Assembly: GCA_036365455.1 (NCBI GenBank)
Contig: JAWQUS010000011.1
Location: forward strand, 9,010,001 to 9,074,000
Direction: 5' to 3'
DNA length: 64,000 nt
From: Macrosoma leucophasiata
Taxonomy: Eukaryota > Arthropoda > Insecta > Lepidoptera > Hedylidae
This document shows, in pieces, positions 1 to 11,400 of this stretch. Under the pieces are notes generated by a model. It saw only the letters and a program-made list of their open reading frames with translations, did no database searches and had not been told where the DNA came from. Position 1 is the first letter of the stretch. Each line of letters starts with the position of its first letter. The position numbers and the translations under genes were made by a program.

Positions 1-35
1 ATGCAAAGATTTCAGTCAATTCAACTTTTTTATAG

Positions 36-173
36 GTATAGTGACGGAGCTCGCGGGCGTAGGCACCACCGCATTACCTAATATACTTGCCGCTAAATGG
101 TAGTGTTCAGCACTATCGTGTTCCGGTTAGGTGGTAATGTATAGCCCTGTAATTTCCGGCCCAGAGGCATAAC
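36..173 (+). repeat. Family A repeat, 5' part (interrupted copy)
   Basis: This is the first half of an interspersed repeat of about 330 bp, called family A here. Other copies lie at 5075-5200, 5715-6012, 6795-7021, 8150-8413, 31830-31949 and 37163-37393. In plus orientation the consensus runs from a segment containing GGAGCTCGCGGGCGTAGGC to a poly(A)-like end, which points to a retroposed SINE or LINE 3' end. This copy is cut by the hAT element at 174 and resumes at 1231. The family name is local to this annotation; I cannot match it to a named family. Confidence 0.75.
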
Positions 174-1230
174 CACAGAACAGAAAAAACAATAGAACAA
201 GCTTAACACCCGATTAGTATCAGAACCAATGTAGCCGCACTCACACATTTGCACTTTATCACACATAGAAGAATATCCCGTGATTGGCAAGTAAACTTCT
301 AATGAATATCCAATATCACCGAAACACGTATTTAAAAAACAGGACTTAAACCTTATGCAAATAAAGTTTTTTTTTTCAACTCAATTAAACTCTTTTACTA
401 CCTTTTTGTTTTGAGCAAACACGACGAATAGCCATAATTCTGATGCCTAATTAATACCTAAAGTTTTGCAATTGTGAACATAATTACGTTATCTTATTTT
501 TTCCTTCGGGAAACTGAAAAATGATCTTTTTTTGTCACTACTTGTTGACATACAGCCATATACTGCACAATAAAGCACCATCTTAATGTTAATAAATAAA
601 ATAATCGATTACAAATTCATCAAAACAAGGCCGCTCGCAACCTCGCAGTAGAGTACCAACCGTCGCCCAAAAGAGGGGAGGAGATTAGGTGAAGCGGGAA
701 AATGGGCGGGAAGTGTCCATTCTATACGTAGGTAGTATTATTACACAATTATTCTCTGATATTAGTGTAGTACAAAATGGTACGTATAAAATTACGATAC
801 TCTTAAATCAATAATATCGATATTTCTTGATCTTAGATCAACAGCGGAAATCCCTATGGAATGCTTTAGAATTGTTGGGTTAAAATCATTCGAAACTAGT
901 CCTAGATGCTTCTTCATAAGGTTCACTTTTATTTGGTTTTGGGAGTCAAAAATACGTCTCCTTAATTTTAATTAAAATTACCTGAAACGGAACTTTCCGA
1001 TGATATAATATACCACCATTTGACACATTTGTGGTTGGGCTATCGGTTTGCATGCCAAAACGGCACAAAATGGCATTATTTTATGATAATTCAGCTTTTG
1101 AACACGGCGACTGCCGAAGTTGCACTGGCGTGTGTAAAGGAGCGGGCGATTGAAGGTGTTAGTGACTCCGCATATTAGATGCGCGCGTTCCCCGCCCACT
1201 CGCGAATTCTATTGTTTTTTCTGTTCTGTG
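174..1230. mobile_element. Non-autonomous hAT-type DNA transposon with 8-bp TSD
   Basis: Both ends carry a terminal inverted repeat of about 24 bp that begins CACAGAACAGAAAAAACAAT. The element is flanked by the 8-bp direct repeat GGCATAAC at 166-173 and 1231-1238. An 8-bp target-site duplication is the hallmark of hAT elements. The insertion splits a family A repeat exactly at the duplicated octamer, which independently confirms the boundaries. The element is 1057 bp and has no ORF resembling a hAT transposase, so it is probably non-autonomous. Its interior holds a family F repeat at 645-758. Confidence 0.85.
645..758 (+). repeat. Family F repeat
   Basis: This is a short interspersed repeat with the core CCAACCGTCGCCCAAAAGAG and a downstream GTGTCCATTCTATACGTA. 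Other copies are at 37763-37863 (+), 61915-61985 (-) and 63795-63890 (+). It has no coding capacity. The copy lies inside the hAT element, so it is either part of that family or a nested insertion. Confidence 0.6.
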
Positions 1231-1373
1231 GGCATAACACCTAAGGCCTCAAGAAAGGTAACGCATGTGCATTTTGACCTTGGTCTTTCTGTGGGTGTCT
1301 ATAGGCTCCAGTCATCACTTAACATCAATGTGAACTGCATGCTTTTTTGCCACTTCCATTAAATAAAAAAAAA
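1231..1373 (+). repeat. Family A repeat, 3' part
   Basis: This is the second half of the family A copy started at 36. It runs from the duplicated octamer through the conserved GGTGTCTATAGGCTCCAGTC region to an A-rich end (TAAATAAAAAAAAA). Without the hAT insertion the two halves are contiguous with other family A copies. Confidence 0.75.
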
Positions 1374-1380
1374 CTGTATA

Positions 1381-1462
1381 CTCCAGCCGAAAGATGTCCA
1401 CTACTGGACAGAGCCTTCCCCAAAGACGCTTACAACAGTGTTGTGCGTCATACTCCCCGTAA
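1381..1462 (-). repeat. LINE-tail fragment (family H), minus strand
   Basis: The minus strand reads through a segment that ends TGGACATCTTTCGGCTGGAG. A plus-strand copy sits at 20497-20575, just before a GAT microsatellite. This resembles the 3' ends of lepidopteran CR1-type LINEs, which commonly seed GAT repeats. It is a fragment only. Confidence 0.5.
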
Positions 1463-1689
1463 TCCCCGTATATGCAACACAGTTCAATTTCAACTGTATC
1501 ATCCGGTGAAATCCAAATGTTTACAGTGATCGAGTGGGTAGTAGATATGGCAAAATGTTCCAATTTGTTGTTCAAAGCTGTTTGTATATTAGAACAATAT
1601 TCTGAAACCATCTTACAAATCCGGTTGAGTCTGTTGACCGACCGTGACATCTCCGATGTTTTTTGCACAGATGCGTTATTCCACGAATA

Positions 1690-2548
1690 TCCTACTACTA
1701 TTATAAAGGCGAAAGTTTGTAAGTATGGATGTATGGATGTTTGTTACTCTTTCACGTAAAAACTACTGAATGGATTTGAATGAAACTTTACCACAATATA
1801 GCTTATACATCAGAATAACACATAGGCTATAGCTTATACATCAGAATAACACATAGGCTACAATTTTTGAGGTTTTTAATGTGAGGTCGTAGAAAAAACA
1901 CATTTTTTGCGCTTACATTGCAAACGCTGACTGAATCCTACAAGATAGATCAAAACAATTTACTACAGTATTATACAACTTAAAAAGGTCTACAAAAAAG
2001 TCCGTGATGGTATATGTTTATCTCTTAGGAATAACCCACAATAACCATTTTTTATCCTTTACTTTGTACGAGAAATAATGGCTTATTTACGAAGCGATTT
2101 TAAGCAATACAGTATTAATCCTTATCCAATTAAGTATCTTAAATACATTGTGCATTTAATAAAGATCAATATGGCTTTTTACAGCATGTAAATTAAATAA
2201 ATATTTTCGAAGATATCACAGATTTAAAATGCAAAGTCATAGCAATTTCGGCGATAAATACCGTTTCGGTGATAAATACCGGCAGCGGCGCCAGGCGAAC
2301 GGGGCGTGGGGGGAGCGGGGTAGGTGCGGTGGGGAAGAAGTGGCTCATCGCTGAGTGCGCGACCCGAACACGGGCAGACGCGTGAGGGCAGACGTCGTTG
2401 ACGGTTGTGTCCGTTTTGCGAATTTTCAAGGCACTAGCGATTTGATAAAAACGTATGGTCGCCTACTTTAAGTAATATAGGCCTTATTACTAGACTAGAC
2501 GGGACGAACCTGAAGTCCACGCGAACGAAGTCGCGGGCAAAAGCTAGT
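1690..2548. repeat. Diffuse lepidopteran interspersed repeat, Helitron-like ends suspected
   Basis: The left part (about 1692-1875) contains AAAGGCGAAAGTTTGTAAGT and ACACATAGGCTA, motifs that are very common in lepidopteran genomes. The right part (2505-2545) contains, on the minus strand, CTAGCTTTTGCCCGCGACTT, another widespread lepidopteran repeat end. Within it a 31-bp unit is perfectly duplicated in tandem at 1797-1827 and 1828-1858. Whether the two ends belong to one element is inferred from their spacing only. No coding sequence is visible. Confidence 0.4.
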
Positions 2549-3194
2549 ATTAAATAAATTCCGGAACCTCTATGTAGCCAGGTTAGTTTCAGCAGAGATC
2601 GTTCGTTCAAGTTTTTTATTATGGTAAAAATTGTAAAAATTATTATGATCAGGAGCTCCCAACGAGTGGGTCCCAAAGTCATGGACAAGACGAAGATCAT
2701 GCCAATGTCTATAATATAATGCACTCCCACTCTTACTATGGTTGAGGGCACTGCGCTCGACTATGTAAACTTAGCACGAACAATCTCGGTAATTAGGTCT
2801 AACGTCGAGAAAGAGATGTTAACATCTTTAGAGCCTTAGGGGCAAAATAATTCACGATATGTATAGGTTTTGGAATATCTAAGAAATCTGTTATCGAGTG
2901 CAGGTTCAAATTTAAGATGGAATATCGAATGTCGCAACAACAATGTGAGCAGTTAATATTGCATATTGAACACATACTCCGGCACAGATACTAAAATAGC
3001 ACCAGCCATACGATTATGAAAGGGGTGGCGACAACTTTATTTGCATTCTTTGTTTGTCAATACAGTACAGGTCATGCAATTTATTAGTTCAGCAAACTGA
3101 GGAGCAGCACCCTTAAACGATAAGCTATTTACCTACGTATGAACAAAAAAGGTAGACGTTTGAAAGATTAAACAATGATGATTGATGATTTAAC
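2549..3194. other. Intergenic DNA, no gene recognised
   Basis: The sequence is AT-rich with short ORFs only. None shows a recognisable domain, splice-site structure or RNA fold. Confidence 0.5.
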
Positions 3195-3203
3195 TTAGGT
3201 GAC

Positions 3204-3504
3204 GTAACTTCACGCCTGTAATCCCCGACGGGGTAGGCAGAGGTAAAATGCATGCATTCAACATACATGCAAACAACCACAATTCGCCGGTTACGTTTTT
3301 GGCCAATGTAACAGGTGGCGAGCCTGTTGACATCTCCGGGCACATTACCAAACTTCGAGGTACTGGGAAATTTCCAGAAAATGGAAAATTCCAATAGAAC
3401 CAGAGATAAAGGACTTTACACCATTATCTCTGATAACCCCTACCCGGGAATCGAACCCAGGACCTCAGCGTAGTAGCCTGCTACCACTAGGCTACCGAGG
3501 CAGT
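3204..3504 (-). mobile_element. tRNA-derived SINE with 9-bp TSD and RTE-like tail
   Basis: On the minus strand the element starts TGCCTCGGTAGCCTAGTGG and contains a polymerase III A-box-like segment (TAGCCTAGTGGTAG) and a B-box (GGTTCGATTCC, complement near 3443-3454). It ends CTCTGCCTACCCCGTCGGGG and then GGCGTGAAG. The direct repeat TTAGGTGAC lies at 3195-3203 and 3505-3513, giving exact boundaries. The 3' tail resembles the 3' end of the RTE LINE at 56186-59206, as expected for a SINE that borrows LINE machinery. It has no protein-coding capacity. Tail-containing fragments recur at 40430-40523 and 54050-54155. Confidence 0.85.
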
Positions 3505-3513
3505 TTAGGTGAC

Positions 3514-4326
3514 ATACAACAAATGTTGCACATCGAGCCTACGAAAGAGACAATCGGCTAGTGTCGACTTCGTAGAGCGTTATCTCTGCATCACACTGCC
3601 TACGTAAGCATTAATAGTCCGGTATTGGTCAAATCTTGATCAAAAGTCAGGTGCGAAAGAGATAAAGCTCTACAAACCCGCACTTAGCCGAAGTCTCGTT
3701 CCTGAGGTGGAAGTGCAATATTTCGTATTGGATACTGTAATTTTAAAGTATGAATGGAAAATAAAACAAAATTCAATCAACACGAAACCGAATCGTGTCA
3801 TAATGATAATATTTTGCGTCAATAATGCAGATAATTCTTACGATCGGCTTTTCCGTTAACAAAGATATGGTACCTTTTGGCAATCTCAAGCAGCCCTCTC
3901 ATTTTCTCGTGGGCTAGGTATTTCAAAACGGTTCGAGTTTTTATACAATGTACAAAATGATTTGTATGCTGTATAAAAATACCACTGTGCAGGCAAATTT
4001 GCTTTTTTCCTTCCCTGTTAACTCATCCGATAAGCAGGAAGGAATAACCACTGCTATGCATCTAGAATAATCTTGGCTTTCCCAAATGTGATATGCAATT
4101 ACATGTGTGTAAATCAATCGACTAAAATTCACATTTTATATACCTATTATAGGTACATATGTAACTTATTACCTCGTCTGTTTTGGACCGTATGTTGAAT
4201 CGCTGCGCGCCGTATGTTTATTTAGGTACCAAAATTAGTATGGGGAAAGAAGTAAATAGATTTGGTATTAAACTCCGATCAACTCCGGTGAAGGGGTCGG
4301 GATAAAATTATGTTAATTTTATATAG
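3514..4326. other. Intergenic DNA, no gene recognised
   Basis: AT-rich sequence with no convincing ORF, repeat boundary or RNA gene. Confidence 0.5.
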
Positions 4327-4440
4327 ATGTATGTATGTATCTTCACGCCAAGTCCCTGACGGGGTAGGTAGAGAGTGTGGAGCGACCGAAATTCGGTCCT
4401 AACACATCGCCCGTGCTCCTTTTACATTCATCATTCTCTT
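4327..4440 (-). repeat. Diverged RTE LINE 3'-end fragment
   Basis: The plus strand reads ATGTATCTTCACGCCAAGTC and then a diverged GGGGTAGGTAGAGAGTG. This is the complement of the RTE 3' terminus seen at 59165-59206. The similarity decays after about 110 bp, so this is an old 5'-truncated copy. Confidence 0.65.
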
Positions 4441-5074
4441 CAATAATGATACCTAAGTACTAACAATTCTTGATTGTTCAAATATCCGCAAATACGCCAA
4501 ATTCCATCCTTCATCGATAAAAAATATGAATTTGCACAATTTGCTACAAGTATGTATTTTATAGGACCTAATTAATTTTCATTCATTCTCAATTTTAACA
4601 CATGATTCGACTACATAAATAAAAGAGCTTATAAATCCTATTTACTTACACGAAAATTTTTTTTAATGTAAAGATATCGACAGTGAGCAAAAACAATTGA
4701 TATAATAGGTAGGTACGTATATGTACTGAAAATCGATACTTGAGGGCGACCTCAATATCACATTAATTTTATCATTAATCCAACGGTTTAATGTTACAAT
4801 TCCTTATTACGCATGTAACGTTGTGTATTGTGATGTGATCATAACACATGATATACCTAATTAACATTTCCCGTAACTGGGTGGGTAAAATTAAACGTCA
4901 CTGGTGATTCACATCTCGTGCGTCTTTTTAGAAGGCATAGGTACGTAGTCATGGTTTACATCACCGACAATTCATACATATTATTATGTAGGTATGATAT
5001 ACATATCCATCCTATCTCGTACATACCTACATTTTCTATTAGCCTACTCGAGAGAATAGAAATACTATAATTCT
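4441..5074. other. Intergenic DNA, no gene recognised
   Basis: AT-rich sequence with no recognisable feature. Confidence 0.5.
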
Positions 5075-5200
5075 GTTTTTTTTATGTAATGTAGGTTACA
5101 AACAAGCATGCAGTTCACATTGATGTTAAGTGATGACTGCAGCCTATAGAGACACCCACACAAAGACCAGAGGTCAACATGCAGATGTTGCCACCCCTGG
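5075..5200 (-). repeat. Family A repeat, 5'-truncated
   Basis: The plus strand starts with the complement of the poly(A) end (TTTTTTTATGTAAT) and continues through CACATTGATGTTAAGTGATG. It ends inside the family near 5200, so only the 3' half is present. Confidence 0.7.
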
Positions 5201-5335
5201 GCCATATTATATGTATATGTACATACATATAAATAGTTGTGTACTCATGGAACATATTCAAAATTCCTGTAAACTGCATCAGGCTTACATTGAACTTGCT
5301 TTCTTTCTCGACTGTGTAATCGTCGCGAGCTAAAT

Positions 5336-5468
5336 GTGAGACTCACAGACCGCACTACGACTTTACTTTCAGCTAAGTACGTTTAGAACTGTCAAAATCC
5401 ATACATTTCTGACATTTCTAAGCACACTTTGCTCAAAGTAAAGTCGTAGTACAGTTTGTGAATCTCAC
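5336..5468. repeat. Small hairpin element, 34-bp imperfect arms
   Basis: Positions 5336-5369 and 5435-5468 are inverted repeats pairing at about 30 of 34 positions. The inner 16 bases, ACTACGACTTTACTTT, pair perfectly. The 65-bp loop has no ORF. This is a small MITE-like foldback. Confidence 0.65.
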
Positions 5469-5714
5469 CCTATGAAACAGGCGCAAAGGAGACGTTCCAA
5501 AATGTATGGAGCTTGGGCCAGCACCTTGTACACTCTATGACTATATGAGAGAAGAAGCATAAAATAGTAAATCATTTTTAGCTATTCAAATCGTTTATTA
5601 TATCTTCCATTAATTGTCGTAAGTATACCTATTTCAAAAACAAGAATTCTTTATAGTAGCAATATGGTGTTATGGTGACATATTTTTGTCATACAAAAAT
5701 TACACAAAATATTT

Positions 5715-6012
5715 TTTTTTATGTAATGGAAGTGGTAAACATGCATGCAGTATGCAGTTCACATTGATGTTAAGTGATGACTGCAGCCTATAGACACCCA
5801 CACAAAGACCAAGGTCAAAATGCAGATGCGTTACCACTCCTGAGGCCAAGGTGATATGCCTCTGTGCCGGAAATTACAGGGCCGTACATTACCACCTGAC
5901 CGGAACACGATAGTGCTGAACACTACCATTTAGCGGCAAGTATATTAGGTAATACGGTGGTCGTACGTAATCGCGGGCCTACGCCCGCCAACTCCGTCAC
6001 TGGAGCTCTACC
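5715..6012 (-). repeat. Family A repeat, near full length
   Basis: One of the most complete copies on the minus strand. It runs from the poly(A) complement at 5715 to the complement of GGTAGAGCTCCAGTGACGGA near 6010. It is not protein coding. Confidence 0.75.
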
Positions 6013-6109
6013 ATCAGTAATAGAGATAAATATTTCCGACAAAAAACAACGATTTAACTAATATAGTGTTGGTACAAGGTACGGGCCCAACGTGGACCTT
6101 GTCTTTTAC

Positions 6110-6225
6110 GCAGGCAGTTTGAATCAATGGCATTAACACACAATTTTTTACGGGTAGGTACTGTACATGGGACGAAACGTAACCGGCGAATCGTGGATGT
6201 TTGCATATAGTATAGGTACCTTCTG
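6110..6225 (+). repeat. SINE fragment
   Basis: The segment contains CGTAACCGGCGAATCGTGG, which also occurs in the body of the SINE at 3204-3504. Both the tRNA head and the RTE-like tail are missing or too diverged to see. Confidence 0.4.
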
Positions 6226-6794
6226 GAATGCATACCACTTCGGGAAATAGGTACCAACAGTCGTGAAGTTAAGACTTTCGAATTCAGTTCGAACGAGTTT
6301 TTGTTAATCGAAAAAAAAACTGATTATTATGCGGAATATTTGTAATGTTTCAGAGTTGCCTAGCCGGTAAGTAATTCGCAACCGACCCTGTTTCTTAGCA
6401 ATTATGCTCCGTAACTCGAATTGTGCATAACTGTAATTTTTCGATCAAATGTTAAGATGTGGAAATCTCTCGGGACAAATGTAGTGATGGATACATCTAC
6501 ATCATTTTAATTTGGGGAACTTGAGTCAAATTTTGATAAGGACTTAAGGCCAAGTTCTAACAAGGGAAGTTAGAACTAAAACCTAAAACTAACAATAATC
6601 CCAACCTAAATCATTTTTTTTTGTTTTGGATAGGTATCGCGGTGGTGCTTACGCCTTCCAAATGGTACCTACCTACCTACCTACTGTTTAGAGCTATCGT
6701 ATTGTGGTATAATTGTAATACAGAATCTATCAAAGCCCCATTATATAAAATCTATCACAGATCAGATTTAGACAGATCAATCAGAAACTATTAC

Positions 6795-7021
6795 TGGTGG
6801 TAGAGCTCCAGTGACGGAGCTCGCGGGCGTAGGCACCAACGCATTACCTAATGTACGGCCCTGTAATTTCCAGCACTGACTCATAACACCTTAGGCCTCA
6901 GGAGTGGTAACGCATCTGCATTTTGATCTTAGTCTTTGTGTGGATGTCTATAGGCTGCAGTCATCACTTAACATCAATGTGAACTGCATGCTTGTTTGCC
7001 ACTTCCATTACATAAAAAAAA
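6795..7021 (+). repeat. Family A repeat with internal deletion
   Basis: It begins GGTGGTAGAGCTCCAGTGAC and ends TTCCATTACATAAAAAAAAA. The segment between the CGCATTACCTAATGTACGGC junction and the middle of the family is shortened compared with the copies at 5715 and 8150. Confidence 0.7.
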
Positions 7022-7139
7022 ATCCAAAAATACTTAGTCCAATTGCAGTAGGTTGCATTGCAACTGATTTTGATCTCACCACACCGGCTTCGCTCGGGTG
7101 CATTTTAAGTACTAACATTATATTGCGGCTATAAATTGA

Positions 7140-8060
7140 GATTTAAACTATCCTATCTCTTATGTTGGAACAAACTGTGTATGCAGTTTGTTGTGTGCAA
7201 AATTTGATTAAAATCTATATACATATATGCATTAGATAAAATAAATCTGAACAAGTATTAGTTATTAATGATAATAACATCTTTTTTATACTTAATTGCT
7301 TAACGGATTGGGAGCTGGGGGGGGGGCAGCTAAACCGAATATATCATCACAAAGCTCACAGCTGGCATTCAATTTTCAGAGAATTTCCCAGCTATAACAT
7401 AGTATTTTTGGTTCTAAATCAAGAAAAAAACATCTGTCTCATCATTTGTTAGTAAACAGATTGTTAATGTGTGATCTATATTTTGTTTCTTTGTAATATA
7501 AGTACCTCCTATTTTACTATCTTTGCCAACATTGCCCACTCTGTATTATATAATGAGACACACTAAAATTAGTAGGTGCATGTTTGGGCTTCCTTTTTTT
7601 ATCAACATACCTATAATATATTATAGTGCATTGACTTTTGCAGAAATTCTTCAACAAAATTCAAGTGTGACACACCCATTACTATTTTAAGCCCCATACA
7701 GTAAGGGACAAGCATGTTGACATTTATTGGGCATATTTCCAAACTTCTGGTTACTAACGACATTGTTTTCTATTCAAGAACACAATAAGACTTTTCTAAC
7801 ACACCAACTGAACCAGGACCTCGGGACTTGTAGGTTAAGATCCCACTGCAGAATCATTTCGTTAATCCAGATATGCTGCAAACCTAATTTTTACGCAACT
7901 TTATAATCTAGAGAATTTATATCCACTAGGTTGCCTATCTAGGTTACCTGATTTTTTTTTTTTTTTTTTGGAAAAAAATTTTTTTTTGGAAACTTTTAAA
8001 TTTGTTTTTTCAATTAAATATTGTCTACCTCACGGCAATATGTACCTATGAAGACTGAAA
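7140..8060. other. Intergenic DNA with homopolymer runs
   Basis: AT-rich sequence with a poly(G) run near 7317-7326 and long T runs near 7952-7990. No gene, RNA or element end could be supported. Confidence 0.5.
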
Positions 8061-8149
8061 AATCACCGCATTACCTAATTTAGTTGCCGCTAATTCGTAG
8101 AGGATCATTATCGTGTTCCTGTGTCATTACTTTTTAACATTTACCTATT

Positions 8150-8413
8150 ACTTGTGGTAGAGCTTCACTGCATTATCTAATTTACTTTCCGCTAAATGGT
8201 AGTGTTCAGCACTATCGTGTTCTGGTCAGGTAGTAATGGACGGCCCTTTATTTCTGGCACAGAGGCATAATGCCTTCAGCTTCAGGAGTGGTAACGCATC
8301 TGCATTTTGACCTTGGTCTTTGTGTGGGTGTCTATAGGCTACACTCATCACTTAACATCGATGTGATATAACAACATACTTCAGGCTGTTTGCCACATCC
8401 ATTACATAAAAAA
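8150..8413 (+). repeat. Family A repeat
   Basis: It starts near GTGGTAGAGCTTCACTGCA and ends with a poly(A) run at about 8413. A second partial family A start (CGCATTACCTAATTTAGTTG) lies just upstream at about 8070, so two copies may be overlapped or tandem. It immediately precedes the TAA tract that holds the Dong LINE. Confidence 0.7.
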
Positions 8414-8452
8414 AAAACTTACTATAATGTTTTTCAAATGACATAGGCAGGT

Positions 8453-8474
8453 ATAATAATAATAATAATAATAA
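8453..8474. repeat. TAA microsatellite, left flank of Dong LINE
   Basis: About seven TAA units end exactly where the LINE 5' end begins with CCCCCCAGGGATTC. The matching tract is at 12852-12870. R4/Dong-type elements are known to insert into TAA repeats, so this is the likely target. Confidence 0.85.
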
Positions 8475-11400
8475 CCCCCCAGGGATTCAACCTTGTCGTG
8501 GTGGGGGGGCTTACGGGGAATATGGGCTTAAAAGAGATCTTAACACCTTGATCTTCTTAAAGGATAAAATATCATGAAATACTCAGAAGCTTGCCTAACA
8601 TCCAGGCACACCTTCCCCAAACTAATGATCCCAACCTTTCCTTTGTATGGTATAATGTCAAGTCGAAGGTATAATTTGCGGCCGCTGCCCGGGGGTCGCC
8701 GGGGCGCATCTGGAGCCGACGCTGGATGCCTCAGCATGCGATCCGTTGGCGATGAGAGGTTGAACAGGCGGACCTCCATCGAAGAATGTACTACAGCCGA
8801 ACAACTTACTAGGACTAATTCTACGGATACACTTTTTTCCTCGGTTCCAACTACAAGTCCGTCCTGCCGAGTCTCACCGACACCATCAACAATCAGTAGT
8901 TACATGTGTGAGGCTGTTGCACAGACGACTAGTGACGTCGATACATCTGTGCCCACCAATGACAATCCACGTCCACGCAGGAAATGGAGTACAGAAATGA
9001 ATGAATTTATCCTGCGAAACTATTTTCACCTTACTCTAATGGAAACTGACACGAATGACTACCTAGCTACATTACACACAAAATTTATGGAAAGATTCCC
9101 AACTATGGACGTCAGTCGCCAAAGAATAGGCGACCAAAGAAGATCAATAATCAGAAATAAACTTTTAACTCAAGACACAATTAATCAAATTCGATCCGAA
9201 GTTCAGAGAGAAATTCATAACCAAAGCCAAAATTCAACTAAACCACCATCAAATCGCCAGAATCCCAATACACGTATGAAATGGTCCAATGAACTGAATG
9301 AAGCAATCATAAAAATATACTACACAGTCACAAAAGCAGAAACAAATAAAACTACTTACAGAAAAGATTTATATTCTCATTTTATACAACAGTTCCCTGA
9401 GCTCTCATATCTTTCAGAACAACGTATAGCTGATCAAAGGAGAAGCATAGTAAATAATAAATTAGTACCGATTCAGAGATTACTAGAGTTAAAGAGGGCA
9501 GCAGAGATAGAGCTTAGTATAGATGAAATCAGAGGACAGAATATAGTTAACTTAGGAGCACCACAAACAAACTCACCATTGATCTCTGAATCAAACGGTA
9601 ACAAAAACCCAGGGATAGACATTACGCATGAGAGAGATAGTGCTGGTGAAACAAACTCAAACACAAACGTATACAATGATCATCTAATAAGCACACTAAA
9701 CATAGACACTGAAAGAAACAAAACTGTAGATGAAACTTTCGAACAAGCTTACCAATATTATAAGAATTTAGGCCCTACCGAACGCGATTACATACCAAAG
9801 CAAAAAGCTTCAAAAAAGCTCTCTCAAGTAGTTAATTACATTAATAATATAATTTTACCACAATATACCAACACTAATACTGACTATGAAACTCTACAAA
9901 CGATAATCTATTGTTCAGCTTGGACTGCTTCTAAAATAAATGGAGCAAAAATTACTATTCCCCCCAAAGAACAGACTGTGTTTAAAGTTAAAAGTAAATG
10001 GCAAATAAGATTAGAAAAGACTATTGAAAAGCTACGATCTAATATAGGAAAAATTACGCACTATATAAATGGCTATCGAAGTACACGCTTAGATAGAGAT
10101 ATAAAAAATATAGTCAAACAACACAAAATACATACACTGCACGAAGAACCTAACACTCAACTCTCTCACTTCTTAGATACTCTTAAACAAAAACTTGCAG
10201 TAAAGGCCAGTCGATTAAAACGATATAAAATATGTACACTTCGTAAAACACAAAATCTTCAATTTAATAACAATGAAAAACTATTTTATAGAAATCTTAA
10301 CAAATCATCGACAAATAATACTACAGTAAATTCACCAAATATAACACCACAGTCAGACGAACTAAAAGAATACTGGGCAAACATTTGGGAGGATCCAAAA
10401 AAACATAACTCTGACGCCGAGTGGATTACATCTGAAAAAAAAGACGATACTCAATTACCACCAATGAGCTTTGAACACATACCTTTAGATGTTTTCTATA
10501 AAGTCTTAAGTAAATTACATAGTTGGAAGGCCCCAGGAACTGATTATATTCACAACTACTGGTACAAGAAATTTACCTACATCCATCCCTTTATATACAA
10601 TCATATTAATAATTTTATTCAAAATCCTCACCTACTTCCCGATTATGTTAGTACAGGTATAACATACATGATACCAAAAGATCCAAACGATCAGTGTGAC
10701 CCATCTAAATATAGACCTATAACATGCTTACAGACAATCTATAAAATAATAACTTCATGCCTAGCACAGTTAATTTATAAACACGTCGAGGAAAACAACG
10801 TACTATCAGAACAACAAAAAGGATGCAGAAAGTCTAGCAGAGGATGTAAAGAACAGTTAGTTATAGATTCAGTAATAATACAACAAGTTCGTGAAATGAA
10901 AAATGATTTATATTCTATGTACATCGACTACAAAAAAGCATACGATTCCATACCACACTCCTGGCTACTTCAGATATTAAACATATATAAAATTCATCCA
11001 AATATAATTGAATTCTTAGAAAACACTATGTTAAGATGGTCCACTCACCTCACTCTATACACCCCCTTAGGGATAGTTAAAACTGAGAATATAAACATCA
11101 AACGTGGTATTTTTCAAGGAGATGCTCTTAGCCCACTGTGGTTCTGTCTTGCTCTGAATCCACTGTCAAACATTTTGAACTCCACAAATACGGGTTACAA
11201 ATTACATCATGCTGATTCCACTTTAGCTCAAAATACTTCACTAAATCATTTATTGTATATGGACGATATTAAATTGTATGCGTCTACTGAAGAAGATTTA
11301 AATAAATTAGCTAATTTAACTGAAAAATTTTCAGATGATATTTTAATGGAATTCGGAATTAACAAATGTAAAATCAATTCAATCAGAGGAGGACAAAGTT

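Noticed and set aside
1150..1759. Several short ORFs considered as exons
   Set aside because: They overlap family A, the hAT right end and a LINE tail; no splice or domain evidence.
3438..3504. Possible minus-strand tRNA gene
   Set aside because: It is the tRNA-like head of a SINE bounded by a 9-bp duplication; the acceptor arm is not complete.
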